Below are positions 10,521 to 21,799 of a stretch of DNA of 64,000 nt, one piece after another. A program made the position numbers and the translations under genes. The DNA comes from Viscum album. Its lineage: Eukaryota; Streptophyta; Magnoliopsida; Santalales; Viscaceae. Position 1 is the first letter of the stretch; the number at the start of each line of letters is the position of its first letter. The notes below the pieces were generated by a model that saw only the letters and a list, made by a program, of their open reading frames with translations, ran no database searches and was not told the DNA's origin. The DNA lies in assembly GCA_963277665.1 (NCBI GenBank), contig CAUJRU010000140.1, positions 62,001 to 126,000 of the forward strand, written 5' to 3'.

Positions 10521-11116
10521 TTAAGTGTTTATGTAATGGGATTCCAAAATAATGTTGTATATAGTATAGTGAAATATTGGAATATTTATGTATTGGTCTA
10601 TTGTGGTTTTGAATAATTTTATGGTACCGGTAACCATGGAAAGTGATTGAGAAATTTTGGTAAGCAGATGATATGCGCATAATGAAGGGATAAGAAGATA
10701 ATGAGATGTTTGATTGTATTCATGAGCTCATGATTGATATAAGGACTAAGTGATATCATGGTTTGAGTATAAAGAATTTTTTGGATTTTGGTATGTGGAA
10801 AGTGTTAACTTTTAACTGCATTCATGTTTTCACTAAGGTTCAATGGGTATTCATTCTTCAAGAGAATACATGATTAAGGTACTCACATGTTTTTAATTTG
10901 ACCAACAAGATATATCTTATGACATATGGGGGATAAATGATGGCATTCACGTGATTGTTATGTGACATTTCAAGTAATCATTTTCTTTATACTATGAGCT
11001 TGGACCGAAGTATTTTAGATAAGCCTAAATATTGGAATGGATTATGTTGGACATAAGTTAGTATTGTTTAAGGATAGAATTTTTTTCGATATTATTGATG
11101 GGATGTTATAGTAATA
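10521..11116 (+). other. Post-gag non-coding interior
   Basis: Where pol would start in an autonomous gypsy element, no DSG protease motif, YXDD motif or integrase zinc finger can be read in any frame. The stretch is AT-rich with dense stops. It continues after the SINE-like insert (11268-11893) in the same style. Confidence 0.75.
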
Positions 11117-11124
11117 TAGTTTTA

Positions 11125-11259
11125 GAAAAAGGACAACCTACAGGATGGGAGACAACCCATCGCGTCGGACAAGGCTGTGGGAATCGAACCCACAACCAAA
11201 GTGCGACTGGCCTTTATCACCTACCACTGGCCTACAAGAAGTCTCTGGTTAGTAGAAAC
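11125..11259 (-). mobile_element. tRNA-derived SINE-like insert
   Basis: On the minus strand a polymerase III A-box-like TAGGCCAGTGG is followed by an exact B-box GGTTCGATTCC (complement of 11180-11190) within a GTGGG...CCCAC stem, as in a tRNA T-arm. The 3' end is a short T run. An 8-bp repeat TAGTTTTA flanks it (11117-11124 and 11260-11267), consistent with a target duplication. It sits in the pol-less interior and is better preserved than the other SINE-like copies. Confidence 0.68.
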
Positions 11260-11893
11260 TAGTTTTATTTTATTACGCGGTATGATATATAAATTATAAG
11301 TTCATTTTTGGAATCGTATACAATTAACCTCACCATAGATGGACTTATGTATATTTGATAACTTTTGCTAACCTTTTGTTTGAAACAGATGGAATGACCC
11401 CTCATTCTATCACATGATCTGTTAACACATCACAAATAACAAATTCAACTTCATTTCTTTAAGAGATGAAGTGGAAATTGTTCAAAGAATGAACAATAGT
11501 GAGATTTTACCAAAATAAAGTAAGTATTTATTCTAATTCAAATTCTTCAACTTTAGGGAAATGATCTTGAAAACCAAAAATGTTGTCCTAGTGACCTTAT
11601 ATCCGATGAATCAGATGGTACCCTAGATCATCACAAATTTATGGCTTTGTGATTGTTGGATTTTTCATAGCCATGTTCTCTACCACTCTCCATCAGAACA
11701 TGACAGTTAGATTTCTCTTCCATATCCATATTTTCACCTATGTTCTCCTATGTGGAAACCCAGTGATTAGTTAATTTGGGTAACCATTACGTTTCATACG
11801 TTAGTTTTTAAAGCCAAGTTTTGGTATTCCTTTTTTCGATGTGGGTTTCTATTAAAGAAACTTTCAAGTAGTAAACCATTTATAACCCCGACG

Positions 11894-11929
11894 AATTTCG
11901 AGGGCGAAATTCATTTTAAGGGGGTAGAA
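11894..11929 (+). other. Relic of pol end and polypurine tract
   Basis: AATTTCGAGGGCGAAATTC followed by TTTTAAGGGGG is the sequence that usually encodes the very end of gypsy pol and then serves as the plus-strand primer. The purine run AAGGGGGTAGAA (11918-11929) abuts the 3' LTR. Its presence shows that the gag-only element arose by loss of pol from a complete ancestor. Confidence 0.8.
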
Positions 11930-14900
11930 TGTAACACCCCAAGATTTTAAAAAAAATATTCTTTTTAATTTCATTAATGTCTTGTGTTGTACGCTACACC
12001 AAAAGGAGCTTTCACAACACACATCCCTAACTTGGCTTTCATTACACGCAAGCGCGACCTTCCATGATAGCATGTGTTGTACGCAATACCGAGTTTCGCT
12101 AAACAACGATATGCTATTAAAATATTATTAAAAACTAGACGTTATGAATAGTAATACCAACTTTTTGAAATTTTATAAATTTTATTTTTGAAAATGGACT
12201 TCATTTTTGGATTCGGAATATCGAAATTAGCTTAGGGTAAAATTTTGGTATTTTTCTGAAAACTTTCAATTTTTGATGAATAGTGAAAACACTGAGTTAC
12301 TATTTAAAACCCGACTTTTTATTTAAATAATTATTTATTTTATTTAAATTTATTTTAGGTCAAAATTGATACATAATACCTATATAAGTTCAATATAATT
12401 CATTGGAGTCATTTTTTAATAATTTTAGATATATAAAAATTTTATTGAACTTTTGACCGTCTTTTACCCACCTCCTAGGAGAATTTGCAAATTTAAATAA
12501 AACTTAATTTTACCGCTTTTGTGAATGGAATTTCAAAAATCCGAGAGACACGGATAATGTCAGTAAGTAAAATGTGGTTCAATGAGATGAAAATAATTTT
12601 TGGTGAATAGTAACTTTTTACTTTTATTTACCACGGTTAAAAGTAAATAGGTTAATTAAGGGTAAAAATGGTATTATTATTACCCTAACACATGTCCTAA
12701 TTCTATTGGATAAGTGTAATTCGACCAAAAACAACCTCAGGAATAAAATATGACCATTTAGGCCCACTTGGATTAGATTAGGATATTTATTATTAATTTA
12801 TTTAAAGAAGGGTTAAAATAGTTAAAATCAAAGTTTAATAAGTAAATCATTTTTAATATAGGGTTATACATAAGCTAAATTCGACTATAAATATTAATTA
12901 TAAAGATAAAAAGATTTTCAACATAATGATATCTTATTTGTAATTTTTAGACTTTAAATAATTTAATTTATTTATGTCACAATGATGATGCAGTAATTAT
13001 ATTATTAATGAAATATTGACATAATTGATGTTATAAATACCAAAATAAATGTAATTTGAGACTTTTTATGAATTCCAAAACTTTTCTATGTTAATATGAC
13101 ATGTTAGTGTTGAGTTAATTAACTTTTTTCGAACTAATAATTCTATTATGATTTTCACAAAAATCAATTACCAAATAGTGTCAAAATTGACATAAAATAG
13201 TTTTTAAAACAAATATTATATTATTAATTGTTATTATATTCTTAAAAATCTAAGGTTCGGCCAAATGACTTAGATAAGATTATATATATTAATTATAAAC
13301 AACATGGGGTTCGTTTGGATTTTTATAGTATGTTTATTAACCTTATAGTGTAAGAACACAAAAAGACATCGTAAAAGTAAAATTATCTAACTTAAAGTTA
13401 AATCTAAATGATAAGGTTAAAATAGGAACCTAAACTTGTCTAAATTATATTTTATGAGAGTATTTTGACCCATCCCCACCTTATCTTAGAAATAAATCAA
13501 TTTGGTGCTATTTAAAACCGAATATGACTTTATAATAAAATAATTGTTTTAGTTTTTCCAAAGCTGCCCCTCTCCTCCCTTATAAAAGGGCACCACCTCC
13601 CTCTCTTCCTCACACCACTTTGAGACTTAAAGCTCGGCCAAACCCTACCAATTTCTCTTTTACACTTCCCTATAAACATCCTAGAGGTTCTGTTATTCTT
13701 CAAAGACCAATATTAGTGCCCTAAGTGGAGGTTTCAGAAAGGCGCTTCGAAGAAGAGGTAATGTCCGTTACCGATTCTTTCAACTTTATTTCTTCTTCCA
13801 CTTCTTCTTCTTTAGTTTTTTCATTATTAAGTAATAACATCAGTATCACTAATATAATGATATGTTATTATAATTATTAAACAACCCTATTTCACCATCT
13901 ATCCATCCTACGGAAAACGAAATCACCACGCGTGCGTACGTATGGAATACCATCTCCACGCTGTGGTGTAATCTGTTTTTCCACCACCACCTTACATGGA
14001 TGGATATAATGGTGTAAATAAATAACTATATATGATTATTGTAAAGTGATATTTATTCTGAAATAGTATACATACGCTCCAATACAATTCCATAATCATG
14101 GGAATGATATCATCGCTCGTGCGTACGTACGGACTACCGTCTCCATGAACGCGATGAGATTCATTTTCCATAATTAACCATTCAAGAATGATTATAAAGT
14201 ATATATAATGAATAATAATGAAATATATTACATAATAATTCTACTGGATTTATGTATATATATATATATATGTATGTCATATAATCAATTCCATTCAATT
14301 CAATAAGGAAACGAAAACAACGTTCATGCGTACGTACGATCTACCGTCTCCATGAACGATGTATTTCATTCCTTTTATCAATCTATAATATATATGTATA
14401 TAATGAATATATATTATATATAAATCATGTTTTACATTCTGGAATTATGTAAATCAGGATATAAATAATAATATCAGGAACGACGAGTCGAAACACAAAC
14501 GATAAATGAAACGATTTTACCCAAAACGCTCATTAACGTGGAATTTACAAAAGAATGGGTAATATAAAGTCACAAGTGAACCATATATGATATCATAACA
14601 ATGAATATGATTCTGTAATAAATCAATGACATTATTTAAATCATTATACAGGAGGTTCGGATACATACGAAGCATATCAGACATAAGGTAAGGGATAATT
14701 TTGCAAATCTCATTTTTATCCGAGATTACTTATTTGTAAGTATTTACTGGGGTTATTGCAATCATCCATGTCCATGTTCTATAAAAGTGTTTTCATGTAT
14801 GTTTAAAGTCCTTTTTACCCATTTTGAATTTTACCCAATGGTATGGAAATAATCTTTCTTTTATTTACACTACAAGGTACTTTTTGACTTTTCCGACAAA

Positions 14901-15977
14901 AGTACGAGGAGAATGTTATTTTTAACTTATATGGCGTGAAAGAATTTTTACGGTTTCATAAGGCCTCATTTTCATGAAGCTTACTATACAAGATTGCATG
15001 ATTATTTTCAACAAAACCCTTTTCTTTTAAAATTTCATGGAATTTTTTGAAAAGAAAATGATTTTAAAGAAGAAAGGATATTTTCCTCAAGAATTCATTT
15101 CAAGTGTTTTGCTAAAACTATTTTCCATCTAAGATGACATTATTTCATATGTGTATTTTTCAAGTAATATGTCTCTATGATTTAAATGGTTTCAATTTTC
15201 TTATGATGAAATGATATCAAACTTTTATGGATTATGTTATGATGGCATGATGTTTAAGAATCCCATTTTATTACATGGGTTATGCTATGATGTATGATTT
15301 ATGATTTTGTGGCACACAAAAGAATGATTTCATTATGAGATGGGTGGGACCTGTATATCCCTCCAATGAATTGGGTAAATATTTATATCTCATGAGATAG
15401 ACATGGCTGTAATGGTAAGTTAATCCGGTTCAGTGTTACAGGACTGAAACGAGGAGTGAACTCGATTCAGAAAGGGACTTTGTCTACTAAGATGGTCTTG
15501 GCAGCAATGCCTTGGCTACTATGGAAATCATGACATGTGCTGAATGGTTGCCACAATTACATGTTTTATTCCCATTTTATCATGGTTGATGTTCTATTAT
15601 GATATATTCCTTACGTACTTCCACGATTTATGTCTTTTCTCAAGATTTTGATGTTTAAATTTCATGTTCAAGTTTTTGCTTCCAAATGTTTATGGATTGT
15701 TTTATGTTATCTATGTTTGCCCTTACTGAGCATTTGAGCTCACTATTTTTATGTTTTATTTGCCCCAGGAAGTAAAGAAAGGTTTTAGGTAAGGAAACAA
15801 AAAGGGGAAGATCGTTATGGGAGTTGTTGAAGATATTTCAACATTATTAGAAGTTTATATTCCGAGTTTCCAAAGACACTAAACTATCACGGTCCTTGTG
15901 TGTCTGTTTTTGTTATGTAGTAAATATTCCGAAAAATTAATTTAATGTCCATGTATGTCAAGCTTAAGGTCTCTAGA
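11930..15977 (+). repeat. 3' LTR (4,048 bp)
   Basis: Collinear with the 5' LTR from TGTAACACCCC to TCTAGA. Its TATA box is at 13581-13588, donor-like site at 13758, and acceptor-like AG at 15767-15768. Scattered substitutions and a few one-base indels separate it from the 5' copy. Confidence 0.95.
13921..14372 (+). promoter_or_regulatory. Three hairpin modules in the 3' LTR
   Basis: Counterparts of the modules at 7095, 7285 and 7488 lie near 13925, 14114 and 14321. Module 2 has CACGAACG changed to CATGAACG and keeps pairing through a G-T position; module 3 keeps CGTTCATG/CATGAACG unchanged. The CGTACGTACG core is intact in modules 2 and 3 and CGTACGTATG in module 1. Confidence 0.72.
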
Positions 15978-15982
15978 TTTAG
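15978..15982. repeat. Target-site duplication, right (TTTAG)
   Basis: Exact copy of 5097-5101; the host sequence, a SINE-like repeat, resumes directly after it. Confidence 0.92.
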
Positions 15983-16115
15983 CCTGTGTCATAAAAATGT
16001 GTCTCAGTGGGGAAAGAGCCCCCATTCATCATGAGTCAAAAGCTATGTCAAACCATGTCTCTCTATTGTGCCACACATTGGTTGGGCCATAAAATTTAAG
16101 TAAGGATATCATACC
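15983..16115 (-). mobile_element. tRNA-derived SINE-like copy 2, right part
   Basis: Continuation of 5028-5101. Shared with copy 1 (715-905) are GTCTCAGTGGGGAAAGAGCC-like and GCTATGTCAAAC-like stretches. The minus strand carries an exact A-box pattern TGGCACAATAG; the B-box is decayed. This is the 5' (tRNA-like) end of the copy. Confidence 0.48.
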
Positions 16116-16147
16116 TAGGTACAATAGAAGGGTTTTACTCTAATATT

Positions 16148-16490
16148 CAATGAGGAACTCCACTATCCATCATGGCTAGAGGGTTACACTAAAAAATGTC
16201 ATTGAGGAATTCCACTACCCTGTCATATTAGAGTGTAAGACTATTGGGTCATTAGGGAACTCCACTTCCCAACCCTACTGAAGGGTTATGCTTGGAAGAT
16301 GTCATTAGGGAAATCCACCACCCATCTTTGATGGAGGGTAAGCCCAGAATGTTAAGGAACTCCAATTCTGTGTTCGACTGAAGAGTAGCTCATAAAGATC
16401 ATCAGGTAATTCCACTGCCTATTCTTACTAGAGGGTAAGCCTTGAACTATCTTCAGGGAACTTCACTTCCCAATCCAGTTGGAGGGTTAT
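16148..16490. repeat. ~51-bp minisatellite, about seven units
   Basis: Units begin near 16148, 16200, 16250, 16303, 16352, 16400 and 16451. Each follows the pattern CATTAGGGAACTCCACTNCC, then about ten variable bases, then AGAGGGTTA or AGAGGGTAAGCC. Units differ by about a quarter of positions, so the array is old. Confidence 0.85.
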
Positions 16491-17372
16491 AATCAGCACT
16501 GCTTTGGTGACTCTGTATGATCAATATCATCTTTGATCATCACTTAACCAATTTCCATTCATGGAACATTTTACATTGTATCTTGAAATCCAAAACCAAG
16601 GGAAACATCATGTTCTACGCTAAAAAACACTCAAGATAGGATAATTGTGGGACAAAATTTGAGTTCAAATAAAGGAGATATAGAAACTTAAATATTCATA
16701 AAGGAGTAAATGGAATGTAAGGGATCCACATGCGTGGTCCTACTCTGCTATTGGGCTATGTCCTTTCCAGAACATGGATTTCTGGCCATGTATAACAACA
16801 CAAAGTGTAAGGGTACTAAATCAATTTTCTTAGCCAGACGTTTGACGAACAAATGAGGCTAATCTTATATCTGAGGTAAAAAAACATAATTTCACTAATA
16901 TGACTTCTCAAATAACCTTTTATGGCCAAACAAATCATACCATTGTGATCCTCATGAAAAAATCCTTGAAATAGGATATGCACTTTCCACAATCTAACAC
17001 CCAGCGAAAAAGTCACATTTCACTACATCACGCTTGAATGATGTCTCATGAGTGTGAGCCATGAGTCTGAATTAAATACCTAAATTTAATCAAGAAAATT
17101 TCTCTTTAATTTTAGGGTCATGAAGCCACTAATAATTCATCAAATAGACATTGTACAAAGAATCTATGTCAGATACAATATTTCAGAACAACACCACCAC
17201 GAACAAGAACATTATTATCATTCATAGTAATTTTTTGCAGTTGATCCATGAGCCTAAATTAAGTATCCAACCTTGGTCTTGAAATGAATTTCTCATGGTT
17301 AGGTTCATGCTATCGTATACGAAACGTCAATCAAACATCATATGGAGGAGTTATAACTGATAAACCATTTCA

Positions 17373-17411
17373 TTAATAATAATAATGATAATAATAATAA
17401 TAATAATAATA
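17373..17411. repeat. (TAA)n microsatellite
   Basis: About twelve TAA units with one ATGATA interruption, running into further AT-rich sequence. Confidence 0.9.
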
Positions 17412-17599
17412 TTATAAATTTATTATTATAAATTATTAAAGGTAAACGAGGATAGGTCCATGGAACCCCTTCCCCACTTATCTCCATGTGCATGAAGTGC
17501 CCCCTCCCCCACATTTGATTTTCTTTGTTTTTTATTTCATTTTACCTTTTAATCTATTTCTTACGTCTTTCTTTATTTCTTATTATCCTATGATTTTCA

Positions 17600-18020
17600 C
17601 CCCATGTAACCCTAATTTCCACCACCTATTTGCAAAAAAATCCTCCCAGCACAGAATCTCATAAAACATGCATACAGACTACTTTCCTTACAACTGACCA
17701 ATGGACTCCACCATTCCAGACAACCACGTCGCTATCTCACTGTCGACCACCATCAGTGTAGCCTCACCGCTGACCTCCACCAAGAAATGCCACTGGTTTC
17801 CCTAGAACTCCACCACCGCTCTCCCTTCATAGGGATTCACCATCATAGGGAGCCTCCTCCTCCATTCACAGGGATCCACCATGCCTCTCGCAACCATTGC
17901 ACGACTGAGCACAACCAAATAACACAATCCGATCTCATTTGTGCCTATCATAGATCAATCCCATCATCAATCTCGAACCCAAATTTGTGGAATCAAACCA
18001 TTGCCCCAAATATCAGTTAT
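17600..18020. other. GC-richer, CCACC-rich segment, non-coding
   Basis: Contrasts with the AT-rich surroundings and is full of CCACCA, CCTCC and TCACCG strings. An 83-codon frame at 17787-18038 is rich in His, Pro and Ile because of this composition and shows no domain. Such segments are common in transcribed leaders of plant gypsy LTRs; function here is unknown. Confidence 0.4.
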
Positions 18021-18863
18021 AAAATGATTTATTATTGAATATTTGTAGAATAATTGTCCAAAAGGAATGATGATGATGAATGGGTGAATGTTGACAAATA
18101 AAATCACCAATAAAAAATTGAGAAATGAACCCAGCCATGTTTGGATTGTCCAAGATTCATCACCATTAGAAAGATGATAAAAAAAAATAAATAAAACAAG
18201 AAGAAATAAATTCCTATATCGTAGAAATATAAATCAAATAACTGAATGAATTAGTCCAATTGTGAATTAATTTGTTAGAAGATTTATTCTCATTCATCAT
18301 GAATAAATCAAATGGGGATAAAAATCCAAATATCAAAATTACTACCTCAAGATTGATTTTTTTGATGAAGAATGCACTTATCAACAGAGGAGGAGATCCA
18401 GTGATTCACTACTCTTCAATTATTCTTGATCCAACGTTTTGTTGTTGATCTCTATATTTTTCATCATTCTCCTAAGGGATGAGGGAGGAGATCCTATAGG
18501 TGGATTCAACAAAGTATGACACAACATTGGAAAGGTTATCTAGAGCGATATATTGATAAGTCCATTCATTATTCTGAATCATTAACTAATTAATTAATTA
18601 AATAGTTCATTCATTCATTATATGCACCACCAATGAGTGAGGGGTCCAAACGTCCCACATCGAATCATTTTATACTGTACTTAGGGTAAATACTGTGTTC
18701 TGGACCCAACCATGGTCTCAGATTTATGTTGGATCAACCTTTTGAGATTTATCCCACTTCTTTAATTAAACACATGCTCATAATATAAAATATATTTAAT
18801 ATTTTTATAAAATTAATTTCGGGAACACCGGGCCTCAGAATCGCACACCGTCTCAACTCTTGG

Positions 18864-18930
18864 CTCCAAAAATATTCCTAGGAATATTCAAACATTATAC
18901 GTGGAAAAAATAGTCTCTATAATAATATAT
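18864..18930. repeat. Repeat shared with window start (1-75)
   Basis: CTCCAAAAATATTCCTAGG, then ATATTCAAACATTATACGTGG and AATAGTCTCTATAATA aligns with 1-70 (CTCAAAATATATTTCTAGG and so on). It sits just outside the proposed LTR start, where the inner 3' end of such an element would be. Confidence 0.55.
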
Positions 18931-20560
18931 TTATGATATTCATTATCTATGTATAGATACTATGTAGGGTTTATGATGTGGCATACCACTTGGCCTTACC
19001 ACCATAGTTAGACTAGGTCAATGACATCATCCTCATGTTACAGATGATGTGGTATGTGCATGAACCATCACATGTCATCAACAAATATATGCTAGAAATA
19101 AAGGATTGATTTACCTTTAAAAAGTACCTAGTGGAGATTGAGGATCAGTATGAGAATATACTCTATGGGAAAGTGATTCTCTCAGTGTATGTCTGGTGGA
19201 AACACAAAAAGTTTCATGAGATATTCTCAAAGTGAGAGAACCATATGAGAGCTCAGTACCCACATATTCGTATGTAGTATTTTTCACTTTTTTGGATGTA
19301 AATACCTATGGTGGGGCGAATGTAGAATATTTTTTTCTATTAAATATTTTTAATACATATTTTTTTTTTCAGATCCAGGTACCGAGATGTCATGAGATTC
19401 TGAGTCCTATAGAGCCACGATAATCATATAATAGAAATATTAAATATTTAATGTCATTCATGTGATATTTTCCTAAAAGAGATGAATAAATACAAAATGA
19501 GGACTCTGATGGGTGAATATAATACCTCTCTTGGATATGTAATTTGTGTTTTCCCTAGGCCTGAAAAAATCTTTGTTATTGTCGAGTTTTTTATTAAGCA
19601 CCTACATAAGATAAATAATTAAATAATTTAAATATATTTATTTAATTATTATTTTTTAAATATAATCCTATTTTTTCCACTATAAAGACTCTGTTATTGA
19701 GATTTTTTTAGGTTAGCAACAAAAACCAGGGATTGTGAGAGGATCCATTAGGGTAGAGCTTAGGAAACAGTAATAGATCAATGATTTTTTTCACCATGAA
19801 AATCCAAGGATCTCACCAACAATGATGATGCAAATTCATTCTTCATGATTGATCAATCAAAACCTAGGGTAGGATTTTTTTTATTTTCCTAATTTTTTAT
19901 CACATGATGAATGAGAATTGAATAAAATTACTATTGGATTCACTTTTCAATCATGATACAGGTTAAGGTTTAATAACCTAGGATTTTTGGAATTTATTAT
20001 TGTTTTTTATTTGCTGCTCTTTATTTGTAATTAAGAAAAATTGAATCAAGAACAACCCAAAAAATGATTTAGGTTTTTTCTTGATTTTGAGATCTGTGTA
20101 ATTCTCCACTATTTTTTATCACTTTCATCGTCATAAATTTATTCAACCAACAGTTCAATGAAAACTTGGTATTTGATTAATGGGTGTTCTTCTTTGGTGA
20201 AATGAATTGATACCATAGGTTCGAGTTCATAATTTAAGGTGAAACCAAGGAGTTTCAATGATGTAGAATTATAAGAGGTATATTGTGATCAGACCAGTGA
20301 TTCCTAAATCATGGTGTGATGCATAGAGATGGTGTGGGTTGATGTCAGTGGTGATTCGAGGTGATCAAATGCTGGATTCCTTCCATTGGTGAAAGAGTGG
20401 TTTGGTTGACTAAGATCTATAATCTTTGTGAGATATTAGTAGTGGATTAAGAGGTGATGTAAGTGTGGGTGAACACTATAATAATTTATGAATTTATATA
20501 AAATTTTGGACTAAATGGAATGTAGTCCAAAGAACACATGTCGTGCAGTACCATGGCTAT
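18931..20560. other. No gene seen; unresolved old repeats
   Basis: AT-rich sequence with dense stops. The short frame at 19232-19423 is rich in Phe/Tyr from its base composition only. No LTR, TIR or domain signature was recognised. Confidence 0.6.
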
Positions 20561-21790
20561 GGTAGCTAGGGTTTTAGGGGCAATAAATAGCGCACACCAT
20601 GTTTCATGGGTCACACACCATGTGTCCCAGTGTTGGTGGATTGACATATATCCAAGAGGATACATGGGTATAGACATGTCCAACCACACGTCGATGGGTA
20701 GAGTACATAGGAATGAGTCGATGATCGATCATAAAAAGGTACATGGGAATGACACAAAGTAGATGGACACAACCAATAAGAGTAAAGTGTGGCATTACTT
20801 CATGAGAATAAGATTCTGAACCCCTCTATGGGATATTTATCAGATAGGGTTTGAGTTATTACTCACTAAGGCCCATGGTGGGATCCTCTATCTTATCTTA
20901 TTCCCTAGGAAGGGTTCATGGTATTGAAGCTACCACTATATAAAGAGTGTCTATCCCCTATCTAGAATATTAATCTATTAGGGTTTGTTGATCACCCCTA
21001 AGATCCTGGGCATGATACCCTAAATAGATTTCAACATCTTTAGAGTTACATAGAGTAATTCCTTGGCCATACCTGATGATCAATTCCTCTCAATTTCCTA
21101 TCATCTATGATAACATAACTCATTGAGTAGATTCTCCAAGAGGAGCTTCATATAGAATCCTCAAGTAGAATCCTATGGATGGATGAATGGTTAAAAACTC
21201 TTGAGATATTGAGACTTTTATGATTATATCTTGGTATTTTTATTATTAGTATGTGCCGAATATTTATTGAAATACCATGTAATGAGTTGACTAATCTCTT
21301 GATTATTTATGTTAATTTATTTTTGGGTGTCCTAATATGTATTATTATACTCATCCCTACTTGGTCTCTGCCACACATTTCATGTATTATATAGAAAATA
21401 GGCCTTTTGACTATGTCATAGGAGGAATAGAAGTAGGAAGAGAATAGTTTTGTGTTAGATATACTGATGTACATACCGACACTGAATTTGAAAGTAGTGT
21501 AATCCTTTTGAGTATGCGGAAAAACATTTCAAGATTTAGTTGGACTGTATTTGGCCCTTTTGATTTATAGTCCTTAATAATAATCATATTATGGGATATA
21601 TAAGTATACATTCATTTGGAATCAATTTTAATTTACATTAAGATTTTTATGGGCATAGATATGTATGTTTGTGTAGGTACCTTAGGTTAATACCTCCCAT
21701 ATGTGTGATATTCCTACTTGGTGCTGGTCACCAACACCTTTCCAATTGGAGGTAGGCTTGTGGTTGTCACACTCAACTTATCACTAACAA
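20561..21790 (+). other. Possible LTR-type promoter region, unassigned
   Basis: A plus-strand TATATAAAG (20937-20945) stands in moderate-GC sequence with runs such as GGGTTTGTTGATCACCCC, which looks like an LTR promoter. No partner LTR was identified. The stretch ends where the minus-strand integrase relic begins. Frames at 20486-20795 overlap on both strands and are not credible genes. Confidence 0.3.
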
Positions 21791-21799
21791 GACATGATG

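Larger units (their letters stand above)
5102..15977 (+). mobile_element. Complete gag-only (TR-GAG-like) gypsy-type LTR retrotransposon
   Basis: A 10.9-kb element with two long LTRs (5102-9144 and 11930-15977), a primer-binding site, a polypurine tract and a perfect TTTAG duplication on both sides. The 2.8-kb interior holds a gag gene (9402-10520) and then about 1.4 kb without any protease, reverse transcriptase, RNase H or integrase signature. Plant elements of this type are known as TR-GAGs; they depend on enzymes from an autonomous partner. The LTRs begin TGTAACACCCC and end TCTACA (5') or TCTAGA (3', one change). The two LTRs align along their whole length with scattered substitutions, about one in fifteen in the hand-read first 150 bases, so the insertion is not recent. 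It landed inside a SINE-like copy in an older LTR. Confidence 0.93.
16116..18855 (-). mobile_element. LTR of the old gypsy element, distal segment
   Basis: Sequence after the nested element, running to a boundary near 18855. There the minus strand begins TTGAGACGGTGTGCGATTC and continues GAGGCCCGGTGTTCCCG, which resembles the start of plant gypsy LTRs. With the pieces at 2547-2749 and 4241-5096 this gives an LTR of roughly 3.9 kb. It includes a minisatellite (16148-16490) and a GC-richer part (17600-18020). Confidence 0.45.

Noticed and set aside
11160..11240. A functional tRNA gene on the minus strand
   Set aside because: The B-box region is tRNA-like but no full cloverleaf can be formed, and the segment has SINE-type flanks.
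17787..18038. 83-codon frame rich in His and Pro
   Set aside because: Product of CCACC-rich composition; no domain, no similarity that I recognise, and it lies within an LTR.
20486..20795. Three overlapping frames on both strands
   Set aside because: Mutual antisense shadows in a non-coding repeat.
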